Assembly: GCF_037975245.1 (NCBI RefSeq) | Contig: NC_092576.1 | Span: 35,988,611 to 36,052,610, forward strand | From: Apostichopus japonicus | Taxonomy: Eukaryota > Echinodermata > Holothuroidea > Aspidochirotida > Stichopodidae | Direction: 5' to 3' | DNA: 64,000 bases | Shown: one piece after another, positions 44,150 to 57,100 of the stretch | Numbering within the stretch: position 1 is the stretch's first letter | Layout of the letters: each line of letters starts with the position of its first letter | Translations under genes and position numbers: made by a program | Notes under the pieces: generated by a model | What the model saw: the letters and a program-made list of their open reading frames with translations, nothing else | The model's database searches: none | Told to the model about the DNA's origin: nothing

Positions 44150-45720
44150 TTAGTTTAGTATAGTAGAAAAAATCAGGAGGGACACTTAAGTCCCCATAAA
44201 GGACCCTATAGATAGAGAAAAAAAAACTGAAGACACAAACACTCAGACCCGATTACAATGCTTAGAGTGCTTGTCCAAAGCATTCTTAAACCCATTGACA
44301 CTACTTGCAAGTACGACTTTCTCAGGCAAACAATTCCACTCATTCACAACTCTGTTAGAAAAAAAAATTATGCCGAATATTAATCCTACTATATGACTTT
44401 GGAGTTTAAGACAATGACCTCTGGAACAGCTACTGTTTGCAAGAAAAAGTCGGTAAAGGATAAATAGTCGAAACCATACACAATCTTGGAAACCTAGATC
44501 AAGTCCCCACGTAACCTCCTAAGCTCCAGTGTGGTGAGATTCAACAGTTGTAACCGCCTATAATAAGGAACACTCTTTCAGGAACTAATCATCCTAGTAG
44601 CCCTCCTCTGGACCTTTTCAAGTACTTCCTTATCCTTAGCAAAATTGGGTTCCAAGCCTGCACAGCATACTCCAGATGAGGCCTAACCAACTGCTTATAA
44701 AGCCTAACTACGACGTCCTCTTTCAGAAAACTGAAGTTCCTCTTGATCATACCTAAAACCCTACTACCTCTTTTAGCAGCTTCAAGAGTCAATGTTGATA
44801 CATGGGTCTCTTTCAACAGAGATCTCCTGTAACTCCACACCATTAAGATTGTATGTAAACTTTTGGTTACTACTACCAATGTGCTTTACCTTGCATTTAT
44901 CAACATTAAAAAAGCATTTACCACCCCACGTTTGAAACTTCTCAGAATCGCTTTTGGAAGAGACCTCAGGATACAACTTGATGTCATCAGCAAACTTCTT
45001 TGCTCTACACAAAATATCTCCGTCGATGTCATTTATATAGGCAACAAGCAACAAGGGACCCAATACTGACCCTTGTGGAACCCCACTAGTAACGTCCTGC
45101 CAAGAAGCACAGCCTTTAATTACCACCCTCTGTTTCCTATTACCAAGCCAATTCCCGATCCAAGACAGTAAATTCCCATTTACACCCATACTCTTCAGAC
45201 TAAGTAAAAGACGCTGGTGGGGAACTTTATCAAAGGCCTTCTGGAAATCCAGGACCACAACATCTACAGACTTCTGCTTACTTAGTGAGCTTGTTACATC
45301 TTCCATAAACTTTTAACAAAAGCCATGTTGAGACCCTCTGATCAAAGACTGACTGCTGAAGTGACAGACCATATACTTTTTAACAATAGACCCCATGACC
45401 TTACAAACAACACTTGTGAGACTAACGGGCTTATAATTACATGGCTTAGACTTATCACCCTTCTTGAAAATTGGGGTAATATTAGCACATATCCAGTTCT
45501 TAGGAACATAACCTCCATTCATAAATTTACCCAAAACCAAGGAAAAAAAAACCAAGAGTGGAACGCAGAAATGATGTGCAAAAGTCTCCAACAAATACGG
45601 ATGGATTGCATCCGGTCCAAAAGCTTTAGAAATGCAATATACGTTGTATTTGAGGAAGGTTGTTACTTATTAAATAAAAGTAATGTTCAAGAAAAGCATT
45701 CATTCTTCGCTTGGATCAAG
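44150..45720 (-). pseudogene. Degenerate non-LTR retrotransposon (CR1/Jockey-like) ORF2 fragment
   Basis: Reading the - strand from 45720 downward: GPDAIHPYLLETFAHHF-type start, WICANITPIFKKGDKSKPCN, SLTSVVCKVMGSIV, then VVVLDFQKAFDKVPHQRLLL, SGVPQGSVLGPLLL and FADDIKLYPEV (the FADD catalytic box), then GSRVLGMIKRNFSFL, RLYKQLVRPHLEYAVQAWNP, and an RRLRGDL-type C-terminus. This is the reverse transcriptase of a LINE. Several frameshifts and stops (for example near 44780 and 45310) inactivate it, and the 5' part with the endonuclease is missing. It lies in the leucine-rich gene's intron, antisense to it. Confidence 0.85.
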
Positions 45721-45729
45721 TAAACTGCC

Positions 45730-46490
45730 ATGGATGCGTCTTTGCTGCAAGTTTATGGTAGTATCTGATGACAAATATAACATCGTGGTTTTTCAAACTA
45801 GATATGTGTTGTTTGAGTTTAGTGGAAAGGTGCATTTGTAATATCGTTACCAGTATAGTTACTGATTCATAACCGTAAAACCAGGGACGTGTGGTTAGTT
45901 ATAGCAGGTGGGTATATCTGGACCGGTGATACGGTCGGTTATTAATAGAGTGCGCACTCAATGAAATAATTTCAAATACTTTGTACTTGTTTTTAATATT
46001 TTCAATATGTAAATTAGTGGCTTTCGTGGTCTGTGGTGACGTCACTGATGTTGAGTGTTCTCTGAACAGTTCATCGTCTCATGGATTATTTTTCTTGATC
46101 TCTGCATCGATTACTCAACTATAATGATTCTGTTTCTTTATTTAGTCCAATGTTTGTTCCTATTCTAGTTGCTTCACATGTTTTATGTAGGATAAGTGTA
46201 CAACTGATATTTTATATGATTGAGATGATAAAAATTCTAACCTGATTATTTTTAAACTAAGATAATAAGGATTGTAAACTGATTAGCTCTATTGAGGAGA
46301 TAATAATGATCATGTTACACTGATTAGATCAAAATGAAGGAATCAACTTAATTAATAAATCAGCAGATGTGCAGTTATCGTCGAGAGCCAACACAAATCA
46401 GGTTAATATTATGTTGACGATTTAAATACAAACAAATGAAGATTAAGTATAGACTGATACTTTACATTCGTCCTTACATTTTATCCGTAC
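45730..46490. other. Noncoding stretch
   Basis: AT-rich sequence between the LINE and exon G; nothing recognised. Confidence 0.5.
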
Positions 46491-46492
46491 AG

Positions 46493-46554
46493 TTTGGAAT
46501 TTGAGAACCAGATTGTCTTATCGTCGTCTGAATTTGCATACCGGTCGATGGCAG
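46493..46554 (+). CDS. Candidate leucine-rich gene exon G (frame uncertain)
   Basis: A TATCCGTACAG acceptor and GTAAGA donor bound 62 nt. In the phase left by exon F it reads VWNLRTRLSYRRLNLHTGRW and leaves phase 0, the same in/out phases as exon C1. Another open frame (LEFENQIVLSSSEFAYRSMA) looks as protein-like, so frame and use are uncertain. Confidence 0.35.
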
Positions 46555-46727
46555 GTAAGAGATTTTTCACCTTCATGGCAGCTAATGTAATTACATAGTA
46601 ATATCATTATTATAAATATCAATATTCTGATAACATTTGTCGGTCATATGTACTAGATTGCTCTCGGCATTATAAACTTGAAGAAGCATATTTTTTGGTT
46701 TCGATGATAATCGTAACCTTTGCAATC

Positions 46728-46759
46728 ATGCGTGTGTGTGTGTGTGTGTGTGTGTGTGC
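46728..46759. repeat. (GT)n microsatellite
   Basis: About 30 bp of GT repeat, followed within 10 bp by GTGACGCCCAGCTTG, the start of a dispersed repeat. Confidence 0.9.
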
Positions 46760-46760
46760 G

Positions 46761-48060
46761 TTTGTGACGCCCAGCTTGTAAACACGATATCTCAAGAAGG
46801 GAAGCTTGGACAGTTCTCATATTTGGTACATAGGAGTATCTTATTGAGTACAAGAAGCCTATTGTTTTTGGTGTAGGTCAAAGGTCACTTGGGGTCACCA
46901 GGGGTCAAATAGTGAAAAGCTTGTAAACATGATATCTCAAGAAGCAAAGCTTGGATTGATTTCATTTCTGGTATGTAGGTTGACCACATTAAGTACAAAA
47001 AGCCTATCGTTTTTGGTGGATATCGAAGGTCATTTAGGGTCACCAGGGGTCAACTTGTAAAAACCTTTTCATAATATACGGTATCTCCCATCGTCCAGCC
47101 TATAAGTATATCACATGGGCGATTCGCCTCATAAGAATAGGAGAGCCTACTGACAATTGAAAATGATCTTACGGGCATCCGTAGATTTGAATCTGAACTC
47201 GCGACAATATCCCCATTGACTTAAGTGTGTCGCTAGAAGTCCTGAATTGCTATGTACATATCTACATACATGTACAGTGTCTTCCAAGGCTTACTTAGAG
47301 ACCATAGATATATAAAAGTGCTAGAGCTACTTCAACACTTGTGACTCATCCGTATGGATATTTTGCTAAAGAGTTGATGTGATTTCGATGGAATAGTGCA
47401 CTTGAATGGCGAAGCATGTCTTCTCTAGAAAATATTTGTAGATCATTGGTAGTTCAAGTTGGATGTAAGTTGCACAGGTACCACGAATTTCAAAACATTT
47501 CTTGGCCAGCTGCCAAGGAGAAACTAGGTCAAGCACCTGTGAACTTGAGATTTGCTTTCACTCCATGGAGTTGGCTGTAATGTTGGCCTAGTTTTTCTCA
47601 ATAACTTGTGAAACTACCATTGACAGGGTGTGACAAGGTTGATATTTTGGGACTAGTTGTGAATGGGGTAAGGGATTGTTTCAAAACATAACAGTCATGT
47701 GATCCAATGTCAACAAAGGTCAATCAGGGGTCAAAAACTAGTATTTTTGCAATAACTTGAGAACCAAATGTCCATTAAGGTTGGGAGTTACGCTATTGTA
47801 ATACAATAGTAGACCTGCATTTGAGTGACCTTTGACCTCAGGTTGACCTCCAGTGACCTGTATTAGCTTCTTTCAAGTTGATTCTTTGAAGTTTTGTGGG
47901 CATATTCCAATCTAAATTGTCCATAAGTGGACTTCTCTGCAACCTTAATGTGCGAAATTATTAGAGATTTGGTTTGGTTTGTAATACTTGGTGTGCGGAT
48001 TCATAACATTGAGTACAAGAACCCTACTGTTTTTGATGGAGGTGTGTATAACCACGTACA
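46761..48060 (+). repeat. Dispersed repeat (AGCTTG / TCAAGAAG family), + orientation
   Basis: Begins GTGACGCCCAGCTTGTAAAC and contains about two tandem units with ATATCTCAAGAAG, AAGCTTGGA, TTGAGTACAAGAAGCCTA and GGTCACCAGGGGTCAA. More diverged material of the same flavour (TCAATNAGGGGTCAAAAACT, TTGACCTCCAGTGACCTG) continues to about 48060. An inverted copy lies at 7790-8152. Confidence 0.65.
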
Positions 48061-49049
48061 GACTGACCTGTGTTAGCATGCCATAGTGTTATTGTAACAC
48101 CTAGTTCTAGTTATACTAACAAGCAGAAGTCTAGTGCATTGAAGTCATCGAAACCTCAATGCATTTTGCATTCTGGTTACATTAATGTTTAATACAACAT
48201 GTTTTCAGGATCCCTTCCTCTTGCTTCTACTGCAGACTTTAACGCAGTCCCGTGTTTCTATCATTACTCAAGCAACTATTTTATAATTCAAAATATTCAC
48301 TTAAATACATATTATTATTAATAAAAAATATTCACTAACGATGAAGTTTAATGATCAAAGTCATTCTAATCGTGTTTTTAGTTTCACTCCTCCATAACGT
48401 CCTAAGAAAACTGTTATATTATTGATGATGTAGACATTTTTAAAACTCTTAAACTGATTTCTTGAAAGTTGCACTGCATGTAAAGATACAGCAACGAGTT
48501 AAGGAGACTCGATTATAGTAGTTTTAGTTTGTAAAGATACAAAGTTGTCTTTCGCAACATTCAAAGAAAAGCAAAATTCAAGTCGCTGTACAAAACAAAA
48601 CAAAAAGGATGAGAAAATTAAGGGGTGGGATCTGAAAACAAGCGCAGAGTGGGTGGGGTGTTGAGAGCATTGTTTCCTGAATAGCATTCATCATTACAAC
48701 ACACAGTTCTACACTGACACACTCGTATCACTTCCATATCAGGGACACCGATGATATTACAAGAATAGTAAACAAATAGGCATATATAGGTAAAAGGTAC
48801 GCCTTTACACTGTAGGTTTGTTACATATTCTACAATATGTTTATGTAAATGCCGTGTCTGTTTCTGTGCGGCTTGTCAATGCATATCCAAAGGGCCTCAA
48901 GTTTGGATTGTGATAGAACCGTAGAATGTCATGAACAATGTATTTTTTTTTCAATTTAATTTTGGAGAAAATGTTAAGCATATAGCACATACAGCAGTTT
49001 TAAGAGTCGTATAACGGTCCTTTTAACCGATTATGAGACTACTGAAGCT

Positions 49050-50020
49050 GTCCGATATAGCTGCCCCTGTGTAGCTGCCATCGTATATCTGCCCCGTCTA
49101 ACTGTCCCTTGTAGCTGACCTGTATTGCTGCCCATGTATAGCTGCCCCTGTACAGCTGCCCCTACATAACTGCCCTAATATATCTGTCCTTGTATATTTG
49201 TTCCCGTATACCTACCACGTCTAGCTGCCCCATCAAGCTGCACGCGTTTAGCTGCCCCGAATAGCTGCCCCTATACAGCTGCCCTGTAAAACTTCCCCGT
49301 ACATCGGCCACCGTATAGCTGCCTCTGTATAGCTACGTCTATATTGCTGCCCCCCGCATACCTGTAGTTGCCCGTATAGTTTCCCTGTATAGCTGCCCCG
49401 TATAACTGCCCCTACAGCGCTTCCCCAGTATGTTAACCCCTATATTGCTGCCCCGCTATAGTTTCCCCGTATAGCTGCCCCGGATAGCTGAAGCTGTATC
49501 GTGAGCTTAAGAGTTGTGTTCTTCTTTTTAACAGGGCCTATCAAGCACCATTCCAATACTAAATGATATGAGATTTAAATGATTGCCCCCGTTTAACTGT
49601 CCCGTCTAACTGCCTTGTATTGATGCCCCTGTATATCTACCCGTATACATGCCACTATATAGGTGCCCCCTATAGCTGCCCAGTATAGTTCCCCGTAAAC
49701 CTGTCCTATATATATCTATCCTTGTATATCTGCCCCGTATTCCTGCCACGCATAAATGCCCCTATATAGTGGCTCTGTGTAGCTTACAGGTATATCTTCC
49801 CCGATACAGCTGCCCCGGTAGAGCTAAGTCAATATTGCTGCCCCGTTTAGCTACCCCGTATATCTTCCTCTGTATTGCTACGCCTGTATTGTTGCCTCTA
49901 CACAGCTGCCCCGTATAGCTGCCCAGTATAACTGTCCCTGTTGAGCTGTCCCTACATAGCTGTCCGGTACAGCTTCCCCGTATAGCTTCCCTGTATAGCT
50001 CCCCCGTATAACTGACGCTG
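49050..50020. repeat. Degenerate short-unit array TAGCTGCCCCGTA
   Basis: More than fifty variants of GTATAGCTGCCCC (10-14 bp) run over about 1 kb. They are interrupted at 49500-49590 by a sequence (TTCCAATACTAAATGATA) that recurs at about 50030-50100 after the array. The array therefore has a larger unit of roughly 530 bp. No ORF is kept open. Confidence 0.85.
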
Positions 50021-50261
50021 TAATGTGAGTTTAAGTGTTTTTGTGTCTAGTTTACGGGGACTTTCAACCATCATTCCAATACTAAATGATAGCAGCTTTA
50101 AATAATTGTCTTATTATCAGTAATTACTGAACAAATTAACTGTTTTTTTTTAAATTTTCAACACATATTTACACAACAAGACCACGCTACCAGTCAGTAT
50201 GTGTGTCGCAAGGGGGGGGGGGGGGGGGTCAATTATCCAACTGTTTCGTTCTGCTGTCTAG

Positions 50262-50392
50262 GTACCATTGTTACTAAAGAACTAGACACGTATGCTGCGG
50301 CGCTCTATGCAAACACAATGATCAAAAAGATCACGAACATAAATCTGGATTGTTTTCGTCAAGATACTGCGTCACGGAATAAAGATTATTAG
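50262..50392 (+). CDS. Weak candidate exon or chance ORF
   Basis: CTGCTGTCTAG is followed by an open frame GTIVTKELDTYAAALYANTM, IKKITNINLDCFRQDTASR, ending in TAG. An alternative GTATGC donor lies at 50288. I see no family and no phase fit with exon G. It lies just after a poly-G run. Listed only because the peptide is plausible. Confidence 0.15.
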
Positions 50393-50399
50393 CCTTTGC

Positions 50400-52900
50400 C
50401 CTATATTGCTTTCTGAGTTTTGATAAAAGCATCTAAAATGTACAGTAGACATACCATTTGTAGAAGCTCGATGATCTGTTCACAACAATGGTTGGATGAA
50501 AAGATTAGCTTAAGTAATGTAGCATTAACATAGCTGGTTTCTTTTACAGTATCATCTCAATCGCCATCAAATAGCTCTCAACAGTTGCATCAGCTTTTTG
50601 AACTACTATAACTTAGATAGAAGGTTAAAATCAAGAGGAATCCGGCTGCTTTAACCAGCCTCGTTATTTAATTCAGACCTTTATCACATATTGCATAACA
50701 AATGTACCTACTAGCTTCACCTTCTTATACATGTAAGAATTGGGGCTAAAATTGTTTATTCTCATCGCCTTCTGAGGCTAATTATAAGCGGTCAGATTCA
50801 TAATTCTTAGTATAATTTGACATACCGTTGTACAATTAACTCTACACTCAGAGCTCTAGTGAGTAATATCTAAATCGAATCTATTACAAAAGCCGCGTAT
50901 GTATTGTTTATTTTATTTCCGTTATCGCCAGTTTAAATATGCAATTTTTATAAACATAACAACCAAAGACTAATAAATATTCAAATATGCACATCAATAT
51001 CAATTAAAGTTCAGATACGAATGTAGAAAATGCATCAATACTTGAAACTTACGCAACTAAAAATATTCCATAAAAAATGTTCAAGCGCTTTAGTTTGATT
51101 ACATTTAACAGTAAAGCAAAGAGAGTAAATTCAGAATGGTTTTATTCCATTTTTCGGCAAGATACTAGGATTGTGTAAATTTATATTGGCTCGTATTAAA
51201 ATACCATAAAGTGCAGGATACAGTGCGTGTTTCATACGAATAGTTCATGTCTTCTCAATAATATAGCAATTGTTCAATCAAAATGCTTAAAGGAAATATT
51301 AGTTTTAAGTTATCTAGGTAATATTTGTGAGATATTTAAATCTGATTTTTGTCTCTTTTGATACACCGTTGTTGATGATCGAATTAACTATCGCGATCAA
51401 ACTGGTATAAGCAATTCTATAACTGAAACATCCCCAATGATGATGTCATATGCTAGGTGAGATTAGATGAAATACCGACTAACCTGATTTACAGATACGA
51501 TTGTCTGGTATAACAGACAGAGCTCAAAGTCATATAGTCTATATTGCTGTAGGCATTATGTTGCAGTCGCTACGGAAGACATGAACGCGGTTACGTGGAT
51601 GAAATTGCTACAGTAAACATCGCTATATAGAGACTTAACTAGACTTGGTGATGCTCTAACTTTAAGATATTGACTTGAAAGACTCAGTTGTATTGATTGA
51701 TTTTGTTGTATTACATTTGTTTTACACTGTTACACATCAGTGAGCTATGGTACATTAGTAAGTGGTTCAGGTCACGATATAACAGTGCGTTAATCTAGGA
51801 TATGATCTTAACCCCAACGCTGTTGAAATGTTACATGATGTCAAGTGTCGAATTCCTACCAGGCTCACAGTATACGTTAGAAATCCATGTGGCGATAAAA
51901 CGAATTTTACTATTGTATTATTTCATCATCCTAGGTTTCCTATTTTGTTCAACTTTCTGCTGGGGCTAGAACACTACTTTTCATATTTTACTATAAACTG
52001 TTCATATTGCTTCTCTCTTTCAACACCCTTTAATATAATATGAAACCATATTCATGTGTTCCTCTAAAGTAACCGTATCCGTGGTTGTATTATATAAATC
52101 ACTTAACATGAAACAAAACCTTACACAACCGTAAATGTTTAGTTATATGTGTGTGCATTAATGTCGTGGTAATAAATGTAATCACATGTCGCACTTTAGA
52201 ACATTATTCTGATTCATTAAACTTAAAGCTAATTAAAGTCAATCTGAGGCAGTTGATTCCAAAGTTTCCTGAATACGAGTCCGAGAATACTTGGTCCGAG
52301 TATGGTACTGTCGATCCCGAACACAGTTTTATAGAGTATAAAAGCAACCCAAACCAATTCCTAGTCCAGTCAGTTAATTGAAACAAAGCAAAGCAAGCTC
52401 ATAATGTTTCTGCCTATACTATTCTAATATATACTGTACACACATGACGTGTCAGTAACATAAGCCCACGTACCCTAACACTTTTCAATTTACAGGCCGT
52501 CGCTTCATGGTGTAAATGTACCCAGCCCAACGTTGAACAGAGATAATTAACTATCGATACCCTTATTATGAGCGCATATACACACTTCCAATTTAACATA
52601 CACAAATAGGGTAAATTTAGAAATAAGAACATCTGCGCAGGGTTTATTATATCTCATGAAATGTTTCAGTGTTATCAGATCTATACCATTCTATTAAATT
52701 ACTCCTGTGTATCTTACTTTAAATGCTTATCAAACAACTACATTTCCCTATCTGTCATGAATATCGTTACACGACTTGCAGTCGAAATTGAATAGATCCA
52801 ACCATGATGTACTGAGTTATATAATTGAATATTGTCCGCATTCCCTACTCTTCATCTTCTCTGTCGTCCATGGTATCCATCTGATCATCTTAGTGAGAAG
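50400..52900. other. Noncoding stretch
   Basis: AT-rich with short unsupported ORFs (up to 76 codons at 52151). I see no exon with consistent splice sites. Confidence 0.45.
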
Positions 52901-52910
52901 TTTTCATCAT

Positions 52911-53020
52911 TACGTCACCATATGTTTAATGACGTCACGTATTGTTTTATGGCGTCACTCAGTGTTCCATGACGTCACTCAGTCTTTAATGACAAAGCTC
53001 AGTGTTAGATGACGTCACAC
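52911..53020. promoter_or_regulatory. 20-bp-spaced array of CRE-like TGACGTCA sites
   Basis: GACGTCAC or a close variant occurs at 52911, 52931, 52951, 52971, 52991 (decayed) and 53011, exactly 20 bp apart. Spacers are similar (TCAGTGTTNNAT). Three units keep the full TGACGTCA palindrome, the CREB/ATF consensus. It may be a regulatory cluster or a short minisatellite that happens to contain the site. Confidence 0.55.
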
Positions 53021-53310
53021 TTTATGTAATGGCGAGTTTACGACTAATGTATCATCCCTATAAAGCCGATGTTTGTCTCTATATATGTTATTAAGTCCGT
53101 GAATCTTAAAGTGACGAGTATGTCTCTTAATTTGACTTTAGTAAGTTCAAGGGAGATGTGCGTTTACCTACCAGAAATAGTTTACTGCCATATTTGTAAA
53201 GATACATCATTATTACTTATATATGTTTTTTGCTAGGCCTTCAAGTAAGTTTTTGTTTTCCTGCAAAACAATTTTAAAATGTCATGAACATAAAATTCCC
53301 TTAATTTCAG

Positions 53311-53346
53311 GCCTGTGACGCAGGAGGTCATCTACCTGGAGAAGAG
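53311..53346 (+). CDS. Candidate 36-nt exon of the leucine-rich gene
   Basis: CCTTAATTTCAG and GTAAGA bound 36 nt. In phase 0 it reads ACDAGGHLPGEE, and in phase 2 PVTQEVIYLEK. It connects in either phase to the last exon at 57882. Phase 0 fits the chain from exon G. Confidence 0.35.
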
Positions 53347-53739
53347 GTAAGATAGACAATTATTCATCTTCCTGTTGAATTAGTAACGCTGATTTAGTAA
53401 CAGTTAGGGGGTTTTGATTATTGTGGAACAAAGGAATAAGACAAAAGAGTATAATACTTTGTTTCTCACTAGGTATGACACATTTATAATTGACGTGTAT
53501 CGAACAGGAATTTAGATAGGTCAGTTACAAGTTTATATCTCATTATGATAATGGCACGTATATCAATGTCAAGTTTAGATGCGGCCTAAATAATCTTCCT
53601 TTTGCACACACAGTCAATAATATGCTAAACAAAGAAACGGAAAGAACTTTAAAAACTTTAAAAACGACAAGGTTTAGTCAGATTATATGGAACGATCAAC
53701 AAACTCACTAACACAACTTTGGAATATTGCTATTAAAAA

Positions 53740-53754
53740 TAGTATATATAATAT

Positions 53755-53788
<34 letters not shown>
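53740..53788. repeat. (TA)n microsatellite
   Basis: Interrupted TA tract directly before SINE copy 2. Confidence 0.9.
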
Positions 53789-54060
53789 CTCTTTCGAGAT
53801 CCGGCTTTAGGAATCACAAATGATTTTCGAGTTGGATAGCATCATGTTTGATCTCTAGAGTAGGGCAAAATATGTCACCAAAAACAGAACTAGTATTGTT
53901 CGATATAGGTGACAAACGCCTACAGTGGAATTACGATCTTCCTTACCGGTTTCGAACCTCTGGACATACAATCAGCGTCCATAGCCTAGTGGTTAGGGTG
54001 TCCGCGTACAGAGCGGGAGGCCCGTGGTTCGAATCCCGGTGGAGGCTGAAAGTTTTTTCA
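53788..54060 (+). mobile_element. tRNA-derived SINE, fuller copy 2
   Basis: Matches copy 1 (12108) and extends further. Near its 3' end it has Pol III box A TAGCCTAGTGG (53982-53992) and box B GGTTCGAATCC (54026-54036), 33 bp apart, with a CCGC...GCGG anticodon-stem-like hairpin between. The T-stem and acceptor stem pair poorly, so it is not a working tRNA. Just upstream, GGTTTCGAACCTC gives a second box-B-like site on the other strand. It is flanked on both sides by TA microsatellites. Confidence 0.7.
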
Positions 54061-54097
54061 CTGTTCTTGATTTTCCAACTCATTACGATTTTCATTT

Positions 54098-54124
54098 ATA
54101 TATATATATATATATAGATATACA

Positions 54125-54181
<57 letters not shown>

Positions 54182-54195
54182 GTATATATACATAT
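54098..54195. repeat. (TA)n microsatellite
   Basis: Interrupted TA/TACATA tract of about 95 bp after SINE copy 2. Confidence 0.9.
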
Positions 54196-54199
54196 ATAC

Positions 54200-57100
54200 A
54201 AATAGAACCAAGAATGACCGGGCAAGTTTTGACTTGTCGGATAACAGCTTAACGTATACGGATTAAACTTAACAGATTAACGGATTAGCTTAAAGGATTA
54301 ACAGCGATTACACTGTCACTCAAAATGAGCTAACAAGGAATCACAATAACAAATCATTTTTTCCCGTCCTCATGAGACTTGGAATATTCCGTGGAACATT
54401 CATTTTTGACATGTCGTTGCTCTTTTCAAATACGACTGTAGCTTACACGTGCAGCTAGAGTGTATTAATGCTACATTCATCATTGTATATACAAAATTGT
54501 ACTAAGGGAAATTAGGTGTGTAGTCACCATGCAGGTGACGCATAAGTCGACGTGATGAAGTATTTCTCCTTACAGGCGAAATATTTATGGCTTTGAGTTC
54601 ATTGTGTTAAGACAGAGTTAAGGGCGACTAAATTGTTTAAAACTAAAATATGTGCTACCTAATTTGGATGAAGATATACATTAAAACGTCCCTTATCATG
54701 AACGTCTTAGGTCAACCGACATTATTCGCCGGAGTTCTAATAGTCACTCGTAGTTTAATAGTTGTAACACATGTTGATATATAACGTCTGTAGACTTCTT
54801 TGACAAAACTGTCATGTGTAACCATGTAACATTGATCTATGGCTATATTCATGTTAATGAAGAAAATGAAGCAAATTGCCCTTATATATTGAATATTAAA
54901 GGAAGTGAAGACTCGTGCAAAAAGGAACTTCTGATGCCGGTTATCTGATGTAACAGAAGTGTTAGACGCTACCATCGATTCCAGAATATAAGCTTACAGC
55001 TTGCTACCGTCGGTATTTGGACACTAGTGTACATTAAATACATACAGCTATACGGTTAATACCCACAAAACAGTGTACAAAGCAGCGATGTACATCTCAT
55101 ATCCATATAAAAGATAACAAGGTATAATGTTTCAGTACTGTCTGCTTATTGTACCGACAAGAAAAAACTTCACTTGCAAGCAACGAAAAAGGTAATTTTT
55201 TTCAGAGGGCCACACATGGTTTTGGCGAGTCTTCAATGCCTTTAAACGGTCAAACTAAAATATTAACATAAACAGTTGCCAGTGTTACCCGTGTACGTCC
55301 GGATTGCCTTTCATGTGAATTAAGAATCACTATACATATACTGTACAGAGAAACTAACGATATAGTAAGAAACTTCCAAGGAAGTCATCTGAATTGTATG
55401 ACAGGGTTTTTAGGGCTCTCTTTGTCAAAACAGGTTACAAAAGGCCTGAAAAATTGAATTTCTTTGTCTCTTATTCACTCAATATCTCTTCAATCTCTCC
55501 CATCACTCTCAAATACAAAACGAAGTCAAGCCTTACTGTTACTATATATGCATATTACTCAACGACTGACAGTTTCCAATGCATTAGATCTATGGTAACT
55601 ACATAAGCCCGGATGCTGCGGGAAGAGGACGGGACGGGAGTTTTCAATCACTATATGTGTGTATTTATTTTCGCATTCGGGCCCCGGTTTGCTAATTTTT
55701 TTTTCCCAAACAGGTTTGCAATTACGGAGTTTTCAGTCAATGAGATTGTTCGTGACGTCAGCATAAATAATAGCCATCGCTTGGAAGTTCGAAGACATAT
55801 ACTGGGTTACACACTGAGTCTAGTTAAGGGGTGTCCCTTAAAAGGCCCTAACTATACTTTTAATGCTTAGATTACATGATGACCTCGCTTATGATACATA
55901 CGCTACATTCTTTTTGGTTCGTGTTTACGTTATCCACGATTCGTGAGCCGTTCTATTGAAATCAGAATTCGTTTCGTGGAATCGGTAGGCCTACACTAAA
56001 AGCAACTTCACGACACGAGTCTTGAGTAAATATACGCAAAACAGTATAGTGTATAGTATGATATATTTCCGTCACTGCACTGTGTACAGAGTTATAATAC
56101 ATATAGGCCTACAGCGCATGTGTGATGTACTCTGTACGAAACTTTCACTGTGCGATGTTATCGATTGATGTCATCACAGAAAACTTCGATCAAAGTAGAT
56201 CATACAAAACTAGTGTGCTAAATATGTCCAAACCAATTCCAAACATATCTAAATATATGTACGAAAAGCTACTGGTAATTTTGAACGGGTATATCTTCGT
56301 TGCAACGAATGGATGCAGAACCTCGAAGTGACGGTTTCTATGGTGATGACGTAACTTTTCCGATCAATCATAAACGACTATTTACGAACACTTGCAAACC
56401 TGTTTGGGGAAAAAAATCGCCCGGGTCGCCCCCCAAAAATAATATTAAAACACAATTTTTTAAACAAAGTATTTTAAGACTTCGTAGGCAATATGTCTAC
56501 GGATTCAACCAGACCACTGACCATCCGTATTTAGCGGGCTCTTGACCCTAGGGGGGGGATACACAGGGGAGCACTTTCAGCACCACTACATATTGGTATG
56601 GGTCCGCCCACCCTCCTCCACCGCCCGTTATTGAGTTATTAGGGCTGTTATTTCGACTGGTATATAAATCACTATCGATCTTACATAAAGAATAAGTAAC
56701 ACTAGAAAAACGCATTCTGTCTTTCGCACCAAAATATACAATAATAAGTAACGCCCAAACTGTTAATATTCCTCCATTGAAAATAAAGTTGTTAATGATT
56801 AACACAAGTTCCTCCATAAAAAAAAAACATAAGAGTGCATAAGAGAACCCAGTTTAGCAAGGTCAAGAGAACCAACTAAAATAACTATCCCGTTGCATGT
56901 CACGAATTATGACTTCGAGGAATTTCTCTATTAAATGTACAACAGTATGGACATCAGATAGTGGCATGGCTTACCCACAATTTTACTTAACCTTTACACA
57001 AATTGTTCACCAATTGGTTTCAAAGTTCTAAAGGAAGAAGGGAGAGGGGTAGGGTTTAGATGGAAATACATAAACCACATGAGAGGATCAAACTCAGTTG

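Noticed and set aside
53975-54050. Functional tRNA gene
   Set aside because: Boxes A and B are good but acceptor and T stems do not pair, and the sequence continues into a repeat shared with 12.1 kb, so it is a SINE.
55714-55870. Exon after CCCAAACAG (FAITEFSVNEIVRDVS...)
   Set aside because: No convincing donor, and the phase fits neither flanking candidate exon.
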